A DNA stretch of 63,645 bases, from NCBI GenBank assembly GCA_004558205.1, contig SFDM01000014.1, positions 1 through 63,645 on the forward strand, given 5' to 3'. Below the pieces are notes generated by a model. That model had not been told where the DNA came from. It did not search any database and worked only from the letters and a program-made list of their open reading frames with translations. A program made the position numbers and the translations under genes. Positions 60,610 to 63,645 of this stretch are shown piece by piece. The stretch's first letter is position 1. The number at the start of each line of letters is the position of its first letter. The DNA is from Pyramidobacter piscolens. GTDB lineage: Bacteria; Synergistota; Synergistia; Synergistales; Dethiosulfovibrionaceae.

Positions 60610-60738
60610 CGGTGGGTTTACGGTCCCTATGCCCCACGGCAACAACTTCATTCCTTGCTATGTGTAGAACTTTGTCACCAACCGGGAGTTTTACCACTGC
60701 CGATCAAACGGGCGACCTGGCTATAGATCGCCCGCGCC
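60610..60738 (-). pseudogene. decayed copy of the MGMT-like gene
   Basis: CTGCCGATCAAACGGGCGA followed by CTGGCTATAGATCGC is almost the same as in the intact gene at 58835-58880 (CTGGCCATAGGTCGC). Neighbouring bases align with gaps. Translation gives YSQVARLIGSGK and, one frame over, GDKVLHIAR, matching YGQIARLIGREK and VGKVLSMAS of the intact protein. Frame breaks and a stop exclude function. The two copies flank the first ATPase gene. Confidence 0.75.
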
Positions 60739-60886
60739 GTCGCGGGAGTATGTCACTGATGTCATGTTCAAATGCACACAGTGGTGCAAATCAACAGTGT
60801 TGTCTTTTTATGAGCAGTCCGTTGTTTTTCATACCGAGCGTTGCAAAAATCACCGAAATAATTTCAGACAGGCTTATTCTGGTCTA
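60739..60886. other. intergenic remnant without recognised gene
   Basis: A short low-coding stretch between two pseudogenes. I see no supported frame, hairpin or promoter in it. Confidence 0.5.
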
Positions 60887-61260
60887 TTAGCACCTGCTAT
60901 ACATACGTAGTACTGCCTTTAGTCTGATCTGCACCTGCGCAGGCGTGGTGGTTTTATACAGAAAATCGTCCGCTCCCATTGCTCGCAGTTCAGTCTCCTG
61001 CATGAAATCGCCGTATTGAGTGTTGGCCAAAACTGCCACATGATGATACCAGTCATTGGCGCGGATAATTTTTATCAAAGAGACACCATCAATTCCCGGC
61101 ATCATAATATCCGTAATGACCGCAGCGATGTCCGGGGTATTCTCCAACACTGTCAGTGCTTCTTCACCGCTTCTGAGACAAACACATCGTACTCCTTGTC
61201 TATGGCGGCGGCCAGGACGGCGATATTCAGCTCCACATCACGGTTATTCTGACAGACCGC
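60887..61260 (-). pseudogene. frameshifted response-regulator receiver domain
   Basis: The 3' piece reads LENTPDIAAVITDIMMPGIDGVSLIKIIRAND, with the phospho-acceptor Asp in TDIMMPG, then ADDFLYKTTTPAQVQIRL. The 5' piece, in another frame, reads VELNIAVLAAAIDKEYDVFVSEA. Restoring one base would join them as SEA(x)GEEALTVLENTP, a normal receiver sequence. The first beta strand with its acidic pair and any output domain are missing. It lies in debris between the ATPase gene and an IS30 remnant. Confidence 0.8.
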
Positions 61261-61299
61261 GGAAGTGAGTTTACAGCACCAGAGAGTCTCGAGTGCGGT

Positions 61300-61656
61300 A
61301 TCAGCAACACCATCCGCACCTCTATTTATTATTGCAAGCCTCTTGCTTCGTGGCAGAAAGCCGGTTGTGAGAAAAATCATGAGTTCATCAGGAAAATCCT
61401 GCCCAAGGGTTCATATTTTGACAAGCTCTCCCAAACCGACATAGACAAACTGATCAATCACATCAACAGCGTTCCCCGTGAAACCATGAATAACCAAAGA
61501 CCCTATGATCTGGCAAAAATGCTTATCGATAAAGAAGCCTTCAAATTATTCAATCTTAAAAAACACCCTCTAACTGTATTGTACTTACTCCTAACTTGCT
61601 TAAAAATAACTTATAAAGCTTATTGCGGACAAAATAACCATTTCTACAAAGAATAG
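61300..61656 (+). mobile_element. IS30-family transposase C-terminal remnant
   Basis: An open stretch without a start reads IYYCKPLASWQKAGCEKNH, then EFIRKILPKGSYFDKLSQ and INSVPRETMNNQRPYDLAK. This is the end of the IS30-type DDE domain with its catalytic-Glu region (GCEKNHEFIRK) and the tail common in IS30 transposases of anaerobes. The N-terminal helix-turn-helix and first two acidic residues are absent, and the terminal tail is aberrant. No terminal repeats were found. Remnant only. Confidence 0.78.
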
Positions 61657-61962
61657 AATAGACTGAGGAGGGTGAAATTTAGTTTTTCGCAAAATTGCAC
61701 GCCTCCTAGTCCAGGCGTACTTTTTTTCTCGCAACAACTTAAATTCCACTCTTTTCCGCCTTTTTATGCCCTTTTTTCCTCCCTTGATTCAGCTATTGTA
61801 GAACTTACTCTTCTCTATGGAATTTAACTTTACATGTTGAATTTAACTTTTCATTCAAGGCCATTTATGCAAGAAACATCACCTATTATATAAGCCACTA
61901 AGGAACAAATAACGAGCCATAAAAATCAACTGAATAATAATTCTAAATCTTACTGAATGCCA
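61657..61962. other. AT-rich intergenic stretch with a weak hairpin
   Basis: A 6-bp hairpin ACGCCT/AGGCGT followed by ACTTTTTTTC at about 61702-61729 may terminate plus-strand transcription. The remainder is AT-rich with no supported gene. Base composition is unlike the first 58 kb. Confidence 0.5.
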
Positions 61963-61991
61963 TTGTAAAATCGAACTGAATAGACTATAAT
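61963..61991 (+). promoter_or_regulatory. promoter of the second AAA_14 ATPase gene
   Basis: TTGTAA (61963-61968), a 17-base spacer and a perfect TATAAT (61986-61991) end 18 bases before the ATG, so the leader is very short. Confidence 0.75.
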
Positions 61992-62009
61992 GTATCTGAG
62001 GTGAGACAC

Positions 62010-63287
62010 ATGAAAAAAAGCGATTATCGCCCGCGCGTGATTGACAGGCGTGTTGATGAGTATCTGTCCGCGTTCGGCGCGGTCTGCATAGAAGGCCCTA
62101 AGTGGTGCGGCAAGACATGGACTTCTTCTTATCACAGTAAAAGTGAAATTCTGATAGGCGATCCTGCCGGTAATTTTCAAAACAGAAAGCTTGCAGAGCT
62201 GCAGCCCTCTCTTGTTCTAGAGGGTGATACACCACGGTTGATCGACGAATGGCAGGAAGTTCCGCCGCTTTGGGACGCCGTCCGCTATCTGGTAGATGAG
62301 CGGGCCGCAAAGGGGCAATTCATCCTCACCGGCTCGGCAACGCCCAACCATAAAGGAATTTTACACAGCGGAGCCGGCCGCATTGCGAAGCTGCGGATGC
62401 GCCCCATGTCGCTGTATGAATCCGGCAATTCGACTGGCAAGGTATCGCTCGAATCGCTTTGCCGCGGAGAGCTAACGCCGGCCATGACCGGCGAGGTCAA
62501 TCTAAAGAAGCTCATTGACCTCATCATTCGCGGCGGCTGGCCCGGCAACCTCGGTCTCACCACAAAGCAGGCGGCCTTGCTGCCCATCGAGTACCTGAAC
62601 GCCGTTGTGGACGATGATGTATATCGTATCGACGGTATTAAACGCGATACCACAAAGATGCGTTTGCTGCTGCGCTCTCTCGCCAGAAATGAGAGCACGA
62701 CGGTGACGAATAAAACGCTGAGAAGCGACATCAAAGCCATTGACGATGAGGATATCGATGCCAACACTGTCGCGGCTTACCTCGACATCTTCAAGCGACT
62801 ATTCATCACGGATAACCAGCCGCCGTTTTCAGAGAAAATACGTTCCTCTGTCCGCGTTAAGCAGGCGGAAAAACGCCATTTTACCGACCCGTCCCTTGCC
62901 TGTGCGCTGCTCAAGGCAACGCCGGAGGAGCTGCTGGGCGACCTTGAAACACTCGGCTTCCTGTTCGAGGCGCTGTGCGAACGAGATTTGAAAATCTACG
63001 CGGAGAGCTTCGGCGCAAACCTTTACCATTATCAGGACTACGCCGGTCGTGAAATTGACGCTGTCATAGAACTGAACGATGGCAAATGGTGCGCGTTCGA
63101 AATCAAGCTGGGCGCAAACCAGATCGATGCTGCGGCTGCAAATCTAATCAAAATCCGCGATGAGATCGCCCGCGACGAAAACGGAAAGCCTCCCGTCATC
63201 CTCTGCGTTCTGTGCGGCCTTTCCAATGCGGCCTACCGCCGAGCGGACGGAGTATTTGTGGTGCCTGTCACGGCGTTGAAAAACTAG
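62010..63287 (+). CDS. AAA_14 / DUF4143 ATPase (second copy)
   Basis: A 425-residue protein of the same broad family as the gene at 59252 but only distantly alike. Walker A is EGPKWCGKTWTS near residue 30, Walker B LIDEWQEVP, sensor LTGSATP, and the C-terminal part ends in a nuclease-like GREIDAVIEL...AFEIKLG. GAGGTG lies six bases before the ATG. Its TAG stop abuts the left end of an IS5-type element, so the last residues may have been set by the insertion. Role unknown. Confidence 0.9.
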   Translation: MKKSDYRPRVIDRRVDEYLSAFGAVCIEGPKWCGKTWTSSYHSKSEILIGDPAGNFQNRKLAELQPSLVLEGDTPRLIDEWQEVPPLWDAVRYLVDERAAKGQFILTGSATPNHKGILHSGAGRIAKLRMRPMSLYESGNSTGKVSLESLCRGELTPAMTGEVNLKKLIDLIIRGGWPGNLGLTTKQAALLPIEYLNAVVDDDVYRIDGIKRDTTKMRLLLRSLARNESTTVTNKTLRSDIKAIDDEDIDANTVAAYLDIFKRLFITDNQPPFSEKIRSSVRVKQAEKRHFTDPSLACALLKATPEELLGDLETLGFLFEALCERDLKIYAESFGANLYHYQDYAGREIDAVIELNDGKWCAFEIKLGANQIDAAAANLIKIRDEIARDENGKPPVILCVLCGLSNAAYRRADGVFVVPVTALKN

Positions 63288-63645
63288 GACTTGTCTGAAA
63301 AATTTCTGAAGTTGTTCATTTTAACCAAATCAGAATAGAAGCGATGAAAATAAAAACTTTAAAGGATTCATCAAGTTTTTCAAATCTTGTAGCAATGCGA
63401 CGAAACCATTTAATTTTTTAAAAGAAACACTCTACTTGAAAACGCTCTTTATATCGCCATCGATCATAAGGCCATGGCTCAGCTGCGTTGGACTTGGGCG
63501 GTATTTCATAACTCCAGCCTTGTGCTTCTATGTATTCACGAATCTGTTTACTGCCATAGGCTTTATCCGCAATTACATAGCTTTCCGATGTGCTGAGATC
63601 GGAAAGCAACTCCAAGGCATGTTTGGAATCATGGTCGTTACCTGG
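63288..63645 (-). mobile_element. IS5-family insertion sequence, incomplete at window end
   Basis: The element starts at the stop codon of the ATPase gene with GACTTGTCTGAAAAATTTC, which looks like a terminal repeat, and runs off the window. Its transposase is on the minus strand. The other end is not visible, so length and target duplication cannot be checked. Confidence 0.75.
63316..63645 (-). pseudogene. IS5-type transposase 3' part with an in-frame stop
   Basis: Read on the minus strand from the window end, the frame gives PGNDHDSKHALELLSD, VIADKAYGSKQIREYI and YKERFQVECFF, then TAA. Beyond the stop, in the same frame, KIKWFRRIATRFEKLDESF continues to a TGA at 63316. This is the IS5 Y-R-E-K signature (Tyr, Arg, Glu, six residues, Lys), and the stop replaces the fourth of those six residues. 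The copy is therefore probably dead unless the stop is recoded. Confidence 0.8.

Overview
Taxon and character. The window reads as a GC-rich, anaerobic, amino-acid and organic-acid fermenting bacterium. My best inference is the phylum Synergistota, close to Pyramidobacter, Jonquetella or Dethiosulfovibrio. This rests on a combination of features and not on a database search: a four-subunit ferredoxin-dependent 2-oxoacid oxidoreductase, a selenocysteine tRNA, tripartite tricarboxylate (Tct) transporters, an AtoE/thiolase pair, an ispH-rpsA junction, and an efp/Asp23/nusB cluster. Nearly every gene between about 1.7 kb and 58.9 kb lies on the minus strand.

Region by region. 1-1.6 kb (plus strand): the end of a thiolase gene and an AtoE short-chain fatty acid carrier, closed by a bidirectional terminator. 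1.7-5.8 kb: rpsF-ssb-rpsR-DUF2232-rplI-dnaB, with an almost consensus promoter whose -35 box lies in a triplicated 15-bp repeat. 5.8-6.05 kb: selC (tRNA-Sec, UCA) with its own promoter and terminator. 6.1-8.3 kb: xer recombinase, purine nucleoside phosphorylase and a membrane J-protein. 8.4-13.8 kb: def-fmt-(P-loop protein)-korD-korA-korB-korC-nudix. 13.9-24.8 kb: one tightly overlapping operon, alaS-ruvX-mutS-mutL-miaA-ispH-rpsA. 25-27.5 kb: ahcY and mtaD for SAM by-product salvage. 27.5-31.5 kb: efp, a zinc-ribbon protein, Asp23, an AmaP-like membrane protein, nusB, xseA. 31.6-43.2 kb: a type IV pilus/type II secretion-like machine (PilW/X/Y1, PilB, PilT, PilC, a minor pilin, PilM/N/O/P, PilQ) with no major pilin in view. 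43.4-45.8 kb: Na/phosphate carrier plus PhoU. 45.8-51.3 kb: a tandemly duplicated tctCBA cassette in which one tctC has decayed. 51.4-54 kb: Ppx/GppA phosphatase beside two paralogous proteins that resemble CYTH tunnel proteins. 54-58.6 kb: a MarR-controlled heterodimeric ABC exporter with a perfect operator palindrome over its promoter.

The last 5 kb (58.6-63.6 kb) differ: AT-richer, plus-strand, and full of debris. They hold two AAA_14/DUF4143 ATPase genes, a small alkyltransferase gene and a decayed second copy of it, a frameshifted response-regulator receiver domain, an IS30-like transposase tail, and an IS5-type element starting exactly at the stop codon of the second ATPase gene. This looks like an acquired, decaying island edge.

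Most promising for new biology: the Ppx plus paired CYTH-like module, the repeat-fed rpsF promoter, the arginine-tipped EF-P, the cysteine cluster inserted in NusB, the pilin-less pilus machine, and the P-loop protein tied to the Kor complex. Starts were adjusted by hand from ribosome-binding sites and gene overlaps. All protein names rest on motif recognition by eye.
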